Below, in pieces: positions 15,889-25,222 of a stretch of 34,439 nucleotides of DNA. The DNA comes from Solirubrobacterales bacterium (GTDB taxonomy: Bacteria > Actinomycetota > Thermoleophilia > Solirubrobacterales > Solirubrobacteraceae). Location of the stretch: positions 1 through 34,439 of the forward strand of contig JAOPZV010000248.1 in assembly GCA_025963935.1 (NCBI GenBank), given 5' to 3'. A program made the position numbers and the translations under genes. The first letter of the stretch is position 1. Every line of letters starts with the position of its first letter. Below the pieces are notes generated by a model. It saw nothing but the letters and a program-made list of their open reading frames with translations, did no database searches and was not told the origin of the DNA.

Positions 15889-17453
15889 GTCCCGCGCTCG
15901 CGCAACTCGATGCGCCGGATCTTGCCGGTCAGCGTCTTCGGCAGCTCGGACGTGAACTCGATCAGCCTTGGATATGCGTATGCCGACAGCCGCTCGCGCA
16001 CGAACGCTTTGATCTCCTCGCCGAGATTCTCCGACGGATCGTGCCCCTCGGCGAGCACGATGAACGCCTTCACGACGTTGCCGCGGCGCTCGTCGGGAGT
16101 GGCGACGGCCGCCGCCTCGGCAACCGCCGGATGCTCCAGACACACGGACTCGACCTCGAAAGGCCCGATCCGGTAGCCGGCCGCGATGATCACGTCATCG
16201 GCGCGGCCCTCGTACCACACGTAGCCGTCCCCATCCATGCGAGCGGCGTCCTTCGTGTGGAACCACTCGCCGCCGAACGCCTCGGCGCTCGCCTCGGGCA
16301 GGCGCCAGTAGCCGAGTGGGTAGTGGGGGTTCGAACGCGCGCGCAGGCAGATCTCCCCGCGCTCGCCGGCCGGGACGGGGCTGTCGTCCTCGTCGAGGAT
16401 CGCCACGTCCCAGCCCGGCATAGGACGCCCCATCGATCCCTCTCGCACCTCCATCCACGGAAAGTTGCCACACAGTGGGTAGGACTCGGTGAGGCCGTAG
16501 AAGTCGAGGACGGTCAGCCCATATTGGCGGCGGAACCAGCGGATCGCCTCGGGGTTCAGGGGCTCCCCGGCCGAGCACACGATCCGGAACTGCTGCGGGT
16601 AGCGCTCGCCCGCGTCGTCGATCGCCATCATCGAGCGGATCGCCGTCGGGGTAGCAAACACGTTGCTCGCCTCGTGACGGGAGAGGAAGGCGAGCTGTCG
16701 GTGCGGGTCGAAGCCTCCCTCACGCTGATAGACGAGCTGAACCGCGCCGAGCCGCCAGGGACCCAACAGTGGGCAGATACCGGCCGCCCACGCCCACTCG
16801 CCCATGCCGTGGAAGCGCTCCCCATCCTGGACGTCGTGGCAGTGCAGGAACTCGTTGTGGGCCAGCACGTAGCGGTGGGCGTGCACGATGCCCTTTGCGA
16901 GACCCGTGGTCCCCGACGTGTAATAGAGCTGGGCCGGGTCCTCAGCCGCCGTGTCGGCCGTTTGGAAGCGATCGCTCTCCCGTCGCAGCGCTGCTGCGTC
17001 CAGCACGAGCACGCGCGGAACTGAGCGGCCGCTGAAGCGCGGCGCGTTGGCCGCGTCGGTGACGAGCAGCTTCGGCTGGGAGTCCCCGAGCCGGTGGGCT
17101 ATGCCATCGTCGCCGTAGAGGACCGACATCGATAGGAGGATCGCGCCGAGCTTCCACGTGGCGAAGAACACGGCCGCCGCCTCGGGCGTCGGCGGCAGCA
17201 CGACCGCCACACGGTCCCCTCGCTCCACGCCCAGCCCGCCAAGCAGGTTCGCCGCCTGGTTGGCGAGCGCCTGTAGCTCTCCCCAGTGCAGCTCGCGGAC
17301 AGTGCCGTCGTGATGCTCGTGCACCATCGCAAGGGCATCGGCCGGGCGACTGTCGCACACGTCGGCCGCGATGTTGTAGCGCGCGGGCACCTCCCAGCGA
17401 TGCTCGCGGCGCAGCTGCTCGTAGCGGTCTCCCCCGACTACCGTGACGCTCAT
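15885..17453 (-). CDS. AMP-dependent synthetase/acyl-CoA ligase (acetyl-/medium-chain type)
   Basis: AQLYYTSGTTGLAKGIVHAHRYVLAHNEF...LTVLDFYGLTESYPLCGNFP...EWFHTKDAARMDGDGYVWYEGRADDVIIAAGYRIGPFEVESVCLEHPAVAEAAAVATPDERRGNVVKAFIVL...LPKTLTGKIRRIELRER. Confidence 0.93.
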   Translation of the reverse strand: MSVTVVGGDRYEQLRREHRWEVPARYNIAADVCDSRPADALAMVHEHHDGTVRELHWGELQALANQAANLLGGLGVERGDRVAVVLPPTPEAAAVFFATWKLGAILLSMSVLYGDDGIAHRLGDSQPKLLVTDAANAPRFSGRSVPRVLVLDAAALRRESDRFQTADTAAEDPAQLYYTSGTTGLAKGIVHAHRYVLAHNEFLHCHDVQDGERFHGMGEWAWAAGICPLLGPWRLGAVQLVYQREGGFDPHRQLAFLSRHEASNVFATPTAIRSMMAIDDAGERYPQQFRIVCSAGEPLNPEAIRWFRRQYGLTVLDFYGLTESYPLCGNFPWMEVREGSMGRPMPGWDVAILDEDDSPVPAGERGEICLRARSNPHYPLGYWRLPEASAEAFGGEWFHTKDAARMDGDGYVWYEGRADDVIIAAGYRIGPFEVESVCLEHPAVAEAAAVATPDERRGNVVKAFIVLAEGHDPSENLGEEIKAFVRERLSAYAYPRLIEFTSELPKTLTGKIRRIELRERGT

Positions 17454-17505
17454 GACGGATCGAAGGCTACGCGCTCAGGGGCGGCCGCGCGAGACGACCT
17501 CAGCG

Positions 17506-18366
17506 TCACGACTGGCGACCGCGTAGGTACCGTCGCAGGCCGTGAAAGCTCTGCCCGGGGGGCAGCGCCTGCTCGTATGCCGCCGCCGTCTCCCCGGCGG
17601 TTGAGCCGGCAACCGAAGCGGCCACGCGCGCCCGGATCGACGCCGCGAAGTCGCTCTCGTCGTCCTCAGCGGCCAGGCGCTCACCCGCATCGAGCTGCTC
17701 ACGAAGCTCGGCCAGGTGGCGCGCGACGTCGTCGTAGAGACCGAAGTGCGTCACGGCGAGCCTGCGCGGCGCCCAGGCTTCGATCAGCTCCAGCGACTCG
17801 CGCCACGCGTCGAGGTCGATGTCCGGCGGCGGCGTGGGTGCAAGCACAGCTCCCTCGCCGATCCGGACACCGGTGACATCGCCCGTGAAGGCGAATCCGC
17901 TCGGCTCGTGCAGGTAGGAGACGTGATGGGAGGCGTGTCCGGGCGTGTATGCGACGTGGAAGGGGCCGAGCGACTCGCCTCCACTGAGCACCCTGATGCG
18001 CTCCGGCGGAACTGGCGCGACCTCCCCCCACAGCCGCTCCATGTCCTCCCCGTACAGGCGGGTCGCGCTCTCGACCAGCCGGCCCGGATCGATCATGTGC
18101 GGGGCTCCGCGCTCGTGCACCCACACCTCGAGATCCGGATAGCGGCGGGCCAGCGAACCGCTCGCGCCCGCATGATCGAGATGAATGTGCGTCAGGGCCA
18201 GGACGCGCGGCGGGTGACGCTCGAGGACCGGGAGCAGCCGATCCAGACAGCTTGCCGGCCCCGGATCGACGAGCACGTCGCCGACACGCCACGCGCCGAT
18301 GACCTGCGCACGACCGAGATGCAGGAGATCGACGAGCTGCGGCTCGGCTGTCTCAGGCGCGCTCAT
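17506..18366 (-). CDS. MBL-fold metallo-hydrolase
   Basis: VLALTHIHLDHAGASGSLARRYPDLEVWVHERGAPHMIDP...YTPGHASHHVSYLHEPSGFAFTGDVTGVRI...RRLAVTHFGLYDD: intact HxHxDH. Confidence 0.92.
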   Translation of the reverse strand: MSAPETAEPQLVDLLHLGRAQVIGAWRVGDVLVDPGPASCLDRLLPVLERHPPRVLALTHIHLDHAGASGSLARRYPDLEVWVHERGAPHMIDPGRLVESATRLYGEDMERLWGEVAPVPPERIRVLSGGESLGPFHVAYTPGHASHHVSYLHEPSGFAFTGDVTGVRIGEGAVLAPTPPPDIDLDAWRESLELIEAWAPRRLAVTHFGLYDDVARHLAELREQLDAGERLAAEDDESDFAASIRARVAASVAGSTAGETAAAYEQALPPGQSFHGLRRYLRGRQS

Positions 18367-18385
18367 CACGTCAGGCGGCTCGGTG

Positions 18386-19066
18386 CTACAGCAGGCTCCC
18401 GACGCCGTGTATTGCGGCGCTGCCGAGCACGATCTCGAGCACCACACCGGCTGCGCCGAGGATCAGCCCGACGACCACGACGATGAAGTCCTCGAGCAGC
18501 ACGCCGAGCGACAGCAGCACCACGCCGAGCGCGGGCAGCGTGTCCAGACCTGTGAAGGGAGGGGCCAGGAACGCCCCGGCGCTCCCTCCGAGCACGAGCA
18601 ACCCGAACACGGCGTTGCTCACACGATGATCGAACAGGAAGCGAAGGCGCGGCCGGGAAACCCGCTCCAGGCGCCGGATCCACCTCAACAAGGCGTCAAG
18701 GAACCGACGCCGCGCACCGCCCGCCAACTCGAGCCTGCGCCAGCGCTCGGGCAGCCAGATCTTCTTGCGACCGGCCAGCAGCTCGAGCGCGATGAGCATG
18801 GCGATGATCTCGAACACATGGGTCGCGCCGCCGGTGGGGAGCGGGAGCGCGGGCACACCCAGCAACAGGACGAAGATCAACGCGAAGCTCTTTGGCCCGA
18901 AGAGCTCGATCAGGCCCCCCAGGGTCTTCTCCGTGTCGCCGCTCAGCCACCGCTCGAGCTGCTCGCTGACCCGCTCCGGCGCCGCGGCTGAGTCCGTCGC
19001 GGCAGGCGCGGGCGTAAGCGGCGGCTGCTGAGGCGCGGGATGCATTGCAGTGACGATAGTCGCCAT
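18386..19066 (-). CDS. ExoD-family exopolysaccharide synthesis membrane protein
   Basis: VSEQLERWLSGDTEKTLGGLIELFGPKSFALIFVLLLGVPALPLPTGGATHVFEIIAMLIALELLAGRKKIWLPERWRRLEL, ExoD-like, with C-terminal hydrophobic segments. Start at MATIV (or MHPAP 20 nt downstream region) uncertain. Confidence 0.8.
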   Translation of the reverse strand: MATIVTAMHPAPQQPPLTPAPAATDSAAAPERVSEQLERWLSGDTEKTLGGLIELFGPKSFALIFVLLLGVPALPLPTGGATHVFEIIAMLIALELLAGRKKIWLPERWRRLELAGGARRRFLDALLRWIRRLERVSRPRLRFLFDHRVSNAVFGLLVLGGSAGAFLAPPFTGLDTLPALGVVLLSLGVLLEDFIVVVVGLILGAAGVVLEIVLGSAAIHGVGSLL

Positions 19067-19502
19067 CGCAGGCTCGGGCCGCACCCGCGTTTGAGGATGG
19101 ACTCGGCGTCGGGCGTGATCAAGCTCACAGACAAGCGTCGAGCGGTCAGGGATGCTCACGAACGGAACAAAAGCTGCTCGCGCGGCACGCCACGGGGGGT
19201 GGGGCGCGCCGGGCACGTGCAACGGGGACCGCTCCGGTACTCCTAGCCCCAGCGCTCTGCAGGGGGCATTGACGGAGCAATCCGGGGCGGTCCCATCCCT
19301 CGGGCCCCCGCTGAGGGGGGATCAGCGAGCGCCCACCGTTCACTTTAGCCAGAGCGTCGCCTCGAGCGGTGAGCCGTTTGCGCGGCTCGGCGTCCGCAAT
19401 TTCAAGAGCGCCAGGCGGGCCTCGAGCCCGGACGCCAGGTTTCGAGTCGCGTGCTTCCGGGTAGCTCGAGACATCTGGGAGACGTCTGAAAGGGTGCATC
19501 GC

Positions 19503-22500
19503 GTGAACGGGGGAAAGTCGGGGGTGGCGCGGCGGTGGGCGCGCGCAACAGGGGCGGCGATACTCGCAAGTTTCACGCTTGGCGGCGGCGGGATACTGCT
19601 CGCCTCCAGTGCGACCGCCGCGAGTTGCGGCGGCTTCGAAAACCCATGCTCGCAGGAAACCTCGCAGCAGTTCGGCTACGGCAGCGTGCAGCGCCAGGAC
19701 ACCCCGAACGACCCCAGCTACGACCAGTCCGAGCCCGACACCCAGCAGCCGCCGGCCAACCGGTCCTCGAACTTCTACGACGAGCACTTCGACCTCTTCG
19801 GCTTCCCCTCACAGCTGACCCCGAACGCCGTCTACGCGGTCGGCCCGAACGCCGGCAAGCCGATGGTGGCCGGCTTCAACGCCGCGGGCGCGTGGAAGAC
19901 CGAGCGCGGCCGCCCCGAAGCGGTCGTCGCGATCCTCGACACGGGAATCGACTGGGGCCAGCAGGGACTGCGCGACAAGATCCACCTCAACACCGGCGAG
20001 CTGCCCTATCCGCAGCACGCCGACGGCTCGTCCTGCACCGCCTTCGACTGCAACGCAGACGGTGTGGTGAACGTCGAGGACTACGCGCAGGACCCGCGCG
20101 TCAGCCTGTCCTACGCCGGTCGCATCGGCCCCACCGGCCTGGTGACCGGACAGGACCTGATTCACGCGTTCGGCAACTGCCAGATCAGCTCCACCAGCCA
20201 CCTGATCGTTCAGTGCGTGACTGGCCAGCATTTCGACAACGACGCAAACGGATACGCCAACGACATCGCCGGGTGGAACTTCTTCGACAACACCAATGAT
20301 CCGACCGACCTCTCGAGCTACTTCGCCGCGCACCATCACGGCACCGGCCGCGCCGCCGACGCGACCGAACAGGGCAACGACGGGCAGGGCTCGATCGGCG
20401 TATGCCCCCGCTGCCAGGTCATGCCGGTGCGGATCTGGGACACGTTCGTCTCGGACGCCAACACCTTCGCGCTGGGAATCACCTACGGGACCGACAACGG
20501 GGCGAAGGTGATCGAGGGGGCCAACGGCAGCCTCTACCACTCGGCATTCGCCGAAGCCGCCTCGCAGTACGCCTACGACCACGGCGTCGTGCAGACCTTC
20601 TCCGGGGACGATCTCAACACCGGCAACCACAATTACCCGGCGAACTACGGCCACGCGATGCTGATCCAGGGCACGGTGCCTGACACGGTCGGGCTCGGCA
20701 CCGACTCGAGCCAATGGGTGCAGGGCGAGAAACTGTGCGGCGCAAGCGGCCAGCCGGCGTGCCTTGGCTCAAACGCCCCCGTCAGCACGTTCTTCCGCGG
20801 TGCCAACACCACGCAGTACGGCGGCAAGAGCTCGATCGCGATGGAGGGGCCGACTGGCTCGGTCAACACGAGCAAGGCGGCGGGAGCCGCCGCGCTGGTC
20901 GTCAGTGCGGGCCTCGACAAGGGCATCGCCTTGCGTCCCGACGAGACACGCGGTCTGCTCGAGCAGACCGCCGAGCGCGCGCTGGGGGGCAACACCGAAG
21001 GCGCCGGCGTGGCCGATCCGGGGGCGAACCCGACGCTCCCAGCCGACCAGCAGTGGACGTCGCACTTCGGCTGGGGACGAGCGAATATCGGTGCCGCCGT
21101 CGGGGCCGTGCAGAGCGGGAACATCCCGCCGGAGGCGGCGATCAACGGGCCCGACTGGTACGCGCCGCTGACCGGCGCGAGCGTGAAGATCACCGGACTC
21201 GCCAGGGCGCGCTTCGCCTCCGGCGGCCAGTTCCACTGGAAGCTCATGTGGGGAGCAGGAGAGGCGCCCTCATCGTGGACGGCGCTGCGCGAAGGCGACT
21301 CGAGCGGAAGCGTGACCGACTTCGGCTCGGTGGACCTGAACGCCGTGCGCACTGCCCTCGCCAGCTACGTGGTCCCACCGGACGCCGGTGGCCCGACCTT
21401 CGCGGCGGGGCAGACGAACCCGTTCCAGAAGGAGTTCACCGTGCAGCTGGAGGTCAACGGACACGGAATCGCGCTCACGGGCATCGACCGCCGGGTGTTC
21501 GAGACCTTCACCGACCCGACGCTCCTGCCGGGGTATCCGAAGCGGCTCGGCTCCGGCGGCGAATCGCCGACGCGCTATGCCGACCTCAAAGGCGACAACG
21601 TCCAGGAGCTCGTCGTTCCGGCCGAGGACGGCACGATCAGCGCCTACAAGCCGGACGGCTCGCAGCTACGTGGCTGGCCGCTTCGCACCCAGACCGAGCA
21701 GGCCGGCCTGGGGCACTCCGGCTCACCGGCCCTCGCGGCGATTGGCCTGCCGCGCGAGCCTCCGCGCGGCCCGCTGATCGCCGACCTCGCCGGCAACGGG
21801 CAGGCCGACGTGATCGTCGCCGGCGGAACCCACCTCTACGCGTGGCACGGCAACGGGACCCCTGTGGCCGGGTTCCCGGTCTCCTCGAACCCCGCATTCT
21901 GCGGACCAGCGCTCGAGGGCGACAGGAGCCACCCCAAGTGCGGCTTCCTCGCCGCGCCCTCGCTCGCCCACCTCGAGGGCTTCGGCAAGCGCCCGGACAT
22001 CGTCGAGCCGAGTCTCGACGGTCACCTTTACGCATGGCGTGCGAACGGCACGCCGGTTCCCGGCTACCCGGTGGCACTGGTCGACCCGGCACAGGTCGCG
22101 GCCGGCCAGCAGATGATCGCCGAGTCGATCAACAACGCCGCGATCGGCGACTTGACGGGCGCCGGTCACGACGACGTGGTGGTGGCGAGCAACGAGGTCT
22201 ACGGCGCTCCGGAAAACAGCGGCGACGTCAGCTTCGCGGGAGTCACCGCGGCCGCCGCCGGCAGCAGCGGGCGGCTGTATGCGATCAACGGGGCGACCGG
22301 CAAGATCATGACGGGCTGGCCCGTAGCGATGCCGGGGATCATCCAGAACGTGCTGCCGCTCGTCGGACCCGGACAGGATGCCGCGATCGCGAATATCGGC
22401 GGGCAGACGACGATCGTCGCGTCGGCCACCGGCGGCGCGCTCGAGGAGCTGAGCCCGACCGGACAGGTGCTGCGGACCATGCAGCAGACCGGCGCGCCGG

Positions 22501-23336
22501 CGTTCGGTGCGGCGTCGAACGCCACCGATCGCAGCGGCGCCATCAACCTGTTCGAGTCCGCCTCCGTCGGCGACCTGCTGGGAACGGGAACGCCCGACGT
22601 CGTCAAGTACGAGCTGTCTCTCAGCCAGGCCGCGAACCTGCTGCTCGTCGGCCAGAACTTCCCATACAACCATCTGATCGGTGCCTTCGACGGATCGACC
22701 GGTGCCACCCTCCCGGCCTTCCCGACTGTGACCGACGACTACCAGTTCCTGTCCGCCAACAACGTCGCCAAGATCGACCCGACATTGCCCAGCAACCAGA
22801 TAGTCACCGGCACCGGGCTGGGGCTGTTGCACGCCTACGACGGGGCTACCGGCGTAGACGTGTCCGGCTTCCCCAAGCAGACGGGCGGCTGGCTGGCCTC
22901 CCCCGCCTCGCTGTCATTGGACGGCCGGCTGGCCGACGTGACGCGCGAGGGATACCTCTTCCAGTGGCAGACGCAGGCGCCCGCATGCCAGAGCGAGTGG
23001 CCAAGCTTCCGTCACGACCAGCAGGGCAGCGGCAACTACAACCACGACGGCACGCCGCCGAACGCGCCCGGCGGCATGACGCTCACGGCGCTCGGCGGCG
23101 GACGCTACCGCCTGGCGTTCACGGCTCCCGGCGACAACGGACCATGTGGGACCCCCGCCGCGTACATCACGAACGTCAACGGCAGGACGCTGAACCTCGG
23201 CCTCGGGGCCCCGGTCCCCGGCGGCAGTGCGTTCAGCGCCGAAGTCTCGCTTCCGGCAGGCTCGCGCCGCCTCGTCCTGCAGGCGCGCGATGCGGCCGGA
23301 AACGTCGGTCCGTCGGCGAGCCTCGCCGTCCAATAG
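19503..23336 (+). CDS. Secreted S8 (subtilase-like) serine protease with C-terminal FG-GAP/VCBS-type repeats
   Basis: Likely GTG start at 19503 with upstream GAAAGGG; signal peptide MNGGKSGVARRWARATGAAILASFTLGGGGILLASSATAAS; VVAILDTGIDWG (Asp), HHHGTGRAADATEQGNDGQG (His), GPTGSVNTSKAAGAAALVVSAG (Ser region); propeller-like repeats (ADLKGDNVQELVVPAEDGTISAYKPDGSQLRGWP; IADLAGNGQADVIVAGGTHLYAWHGNGTPVAGFP; PDIVEPSLDGHLYAWRANGTPVPGYP). Track ORF extends to 19152. Confidence 0.88.
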   Translation: MNGGKSGVARRWARATGAAILASFTLGGGGILLASSATAASCGGFENPCSQETSQQFGYGSVQRQDTPNDPSYDQSEPDTQQPPANRSSNFYDEHFDLFGFPSQLTPNAVYAVGPNAGKPMVAGFNAAGAWKTERGRPEAVVAILDTGIDWGQQGLRDKIHLNTGELPYPQHADGSSCTAFDCNADGVVNVEDYAQDPRVSLSYAGRIGPTGLVTGQDLIHAFGNCQISSTSHLIVQCVTGQHFDNDANGYANDIAGWNFFDNTNDPTDLSSYFAAHHHGTGRAADATEQGNDGQGSIGVCPRCQVMPVRIWDTFVSDANTFALGITYGTDNGAKVIEGANGSLYHSAFAEAASQYAYDHGVVQTFSGDDLNTGNHNYPANYGHAMLIQGTVPDTVGLGTDSSQWVQGEKLCGASGQPACLGSNAPVSTFFRGANTTQYGGKSSIAMEGPTGSVNTSKAAGAAALVVSAGLDKGIALRPDETRGLLEQTAERALGGNTEGAGVADPGANPTLPADQQWTSHFGWGRANIGAAVGAVQSGNIPPEAAINGPDWYAPLTGASVKITGLARARFASGGQFHWKLMWGAGEAPSSWTALREGDSSGSVTDFGSVDLNAVRTALASYVVPPDAGGPTFAAGQTNPFQKEFTVQLEVNGHGIALTGIDRRVFETFTDPTLLPGYPKRLGSGGESPTRYADLKGDNVQELVVPAEDGTISAYKPDGSQLRGWPLRTQTEQAGLGHSGSPALAAIGLPREPPRGPLIADLAGNGQADVIVAGGTHLYAWHGNGTPVAGFPVSSNPAFCGPALEGDRSHPKCGFLAAPSLAHLEGFGKRPDIVEPSLDGHLYAWRANGTPVPGYPVALVDPAQVAAGQQMIAESINNAAIGDLTGAGHDDVVVASNEVYGAPENSGDVSFAGVTAAAAGSSGRLYAINGATGKIMTGWPVAMPGIIQNVLPLVGPGQDAAIANIGGQTTIVASATGGALEELSPTGQVLRTMQQTGAPAFGAASNATDRSGAINLFESASVGDLLGTGTPDVVKYELSLSQAANLLLVGQNFPYNHLIGAFDGSTGATLPAFPTVTDDYQFLSANNVAKIDPTLPSNQIVTGTGLGLLHAYDGATGVDVSGFPKQTGGWLASPASLSLDGRLADVTREGYLFQWQTQAPACQSEWPSFRHDQQGSGNYNHDGTPPNAPGGMTLTALGGGRYRLAFTAPGDNGPCGTPAAYITNVNGRTLNLGLGAPVPGGSAFSAEVSLPAGSRRLVLQARDAAGNVGPSASLAVQ

Positions 23337-23370
23337 CGGACGGGGGGACTCCGTTGAATGCGCGAGGCGC

Positions 23371-24456
23371 TCAGCGCCGCGTGAGACGCTCCGAGTCGTC
23401 GAGCGGTTCGGCGCGTGCTCCCTGCTCGGGGTCCGCGTCGCGATCTCGTGAGGTCAGGCGAGCGCGCAACGGTGGGAACGGTCGCCGGGGGTCCTGCCAT
23501 GCACTCGCTGTGGCCTGCTGCTCCCAAGCGCCTGGCCGATGCGGATCCTCGAGGGCAAACGGCATCTGAAGGATCCAGCCTTCGTGCACACCTGCCAGCG
23601 CATCGTGCAGCGCCTCGCAGCTCGTGAACCCGTGGGGGTCGAGCGGAGCGGCGACGTCGGTCCAGACGCGGTTGCCGGCTCGGCGCGCGCGCACCGGTAG
23701 GACGAGCGCCCCGGTCGAGAAGGCCAGCCGTGCGCTCCCGGAGGCGAGTGCAACCTGTTTGCCGAGAAAGCGTGTCTGGCGGCTCCCCGGCAGATCGAAG
23801 TGAAGCCGCACGATCTCGCCTCGCAACAGCAGAGACTCGAGAATGGGGAAGCATCCGCTCGACGGTACAAGCAGCTCCCCCCGTGCGCCCACTCCCTTCC
23901 GCCAACGCGCCAGCCGCCGCCCCCAGTAGTCGGGGGTCGGCTCCTCAAAGAACCATGGGCCGGCCACGGCATGGGCAATGTGACCACGCGAGGAGATCAC
24001 CGACATGGAATGGAAGTACGGCCCGAGATGGCACGAGCTGATCAGCACCGGGCGTCCGCTGCCCAGCGCCTGATCAAGGTGAGCACTCGAGGCCTGGTCG
24101 GTCTCGGCGGTCTTCCACGGCTGCCAGAACAGCGCCTTGTGAACCTGGCTCTCGATCACATACATGCGGGCAAGCCTCGTGGCATCCGCCGCCAGCATCG
24201 TCCCGGCGACGACGGCGTCCATCGCGGCGAGCGCAGCATCGCGCTCTCCCTCCCCTCGCTTCCACAGCCTGCGCCCGTGCGCTTCGGCCAGTCGTACGGC
24301 GAGCGCGTTCGGCAGCACGCGGTGAAGCAGGTCCGACGTCTTCACGCGCACGCGCAGAGGTGCGCCAGGCATGGGGGGAGGCTCCGGCGTGACCCCTACC
24401 TGCGCCAGGTCGGCGTGCAGTCCGGAACGCCGGCCTGTCACCGCGCTGCTCGGCAT
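23371..24456 (-). CDS. Lysophospholipid acyltransferase (LpxL/HtrB/PIM-acyltransferase-like) family protein
   Basis: RPVLISSCHLGPYFHSMSVISSRGHIAHAV...GELLVPSSGCFPILESLLLRGEIVRLHFDLPGSRQTRFLGKQVALASGSARLAFSTGALVLPVRARR. Start could be 24372 (MPGAPLRVR). Confidence 0.75.
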   Translation of the reverse strand: MPSSAVTGRRSGLHADLAQVGVTPEPPPMPGAPLRVRVKTSDLLHRVLPNALAVRLAEAHGRRLWKRGEGERDAALAAMDAVVAGTMLAADATRLARMYVIESQVHKALFWQPWKTAETDQASSAHLDQALGSGRPVLISSCHLGPYFHSMSVISSRGHIAHAVAGPWFFEEPTPDYWGRRLARWRKGVGARGELLVPSSGCFPILESLLLRGEIVRLHFDLPGSRQTRFLGKQVALASGSARLAFSTGALVLPVRARRAGNRVWTDVAAPLDPHGFTSCEALHDALAGVHEGWILQMPFALEDPHRPGAWEQQATASAWQDPRRPFPPLRARLTSRDRDADPEQGARAEPLDDSERLTRR

Positions 24457-24667
24457 CGATGCTCCGCTTTGCGTCCCGCAGGAAGGTCGTGAGATCGCGA
24501 GAGCCTCCAGTCTCTCCCCTGTAACCCTATCGTTCCCTGTCGCGGCTTGCCAGCCGTTTCACCACGGCCGAGCAGCCCGCTGGCAAACGTTCCTCACCGC
24601 ATGGCGGCGGCACGAGGAGCTGCGAGAGGGCATGGACATTGCGCCCGCCGTGCAGGAGACTTGTCGC

Positions 24668-25189
24668 ATGGGTGAACCTGGTCGACTGCGGGAGCGACTG
24701 GCGAGAACGCTCAACGCAGCCTTTGCGGAGGGACTGCTCAGCGAACAGACGCACTCCTACCGGCTCGGGCTGCTCTTCGGCCCGCCGCTTCTGGAGCCGC
24801 ACCGCGTGGTCGGCGACCTGGCGCTTCGCGGTCATCGCCGCCGTGCGGGATCGGCGGTCCTGAGCTCCGCGTTGGTCGCGTTGCGTGAAGGTCTCAGGGC
24901 GGTGCTCGCTCCTCGGCTCGCTGAGCCGGCACCGCTCGTGCTCGCGCTCGACTGGACGGGCGGCGCCGAGGAGCTCCTGATCGGCCGAGAGGAAGGATGC
25001 GACGTGCCATTGGGCGACGCAACCGTCTCGCGGCGGCACGCGCGGCTGGTGTTTCGCGACGGTGGATGGACCATCCAGGACCTCGCATCCAAGAACGGGA
25101 TCACCGTCAACGGCGTGACAGTCGGCCGCTGCCGGCTGATGCCGGGGGATCGGCTTGGCCTCGGCCTGCAGGTCGTGGATGTCGACTAG
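24668..25189 (+). CDS. DUF1707-like + FHA domain protein
   Basis: N-terminal RERLARTLNAAFAEGLLSEQTHSYRLGLLF...VVGDLALR resembles DUF1707; C-terminal FHA: LLIGREEGCDVPLGDATVSRRHARLVFRDGGWTIQDLASKNGITVNGVTVGRCRLMPGDRLGLGLQVVDVD. Track ORF extends upstream to 24371. Confidence 0.88.
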   Translation: MGEPGRLRERLARTLNAAFAEGLLSEQTHSYRLGLLFGPPLLEPHRVVGDLALRGHRRRAGSAVLSSALVALREGLRAVLAPRLAEPAPLVLALDWTGGAEELLIGREEGCDVPLGDATVSRRHARLVFRDGGWTIQDLASKNGITVNGVTVGRCRLMPGDRLGLGLQVVDVD

Positions 25190-25222
25190 CTGCGCCGCGG
25201 AAGGCGCTCTTGGGCCGAAGCA

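Noticed and set aside
23361-23381. GGCGC-TCA-GCGCC hairpin at the S8/LPLAT convergent junction as a terminator
   Set aside because: Only a 5-bp stem with a 3-nt loop, overlapping the LPLAT stop codon and lacking a T-tract; too weak in such GC-rich DNA.
20714-23569. 951-aa plus-strand ORF overlapping the S8 protease
   Set aside because: Frame-shifted reading of the same DNA with extremely Arg-rich composition and no motifs; the 19503-23336 frame is clearly the coding one.
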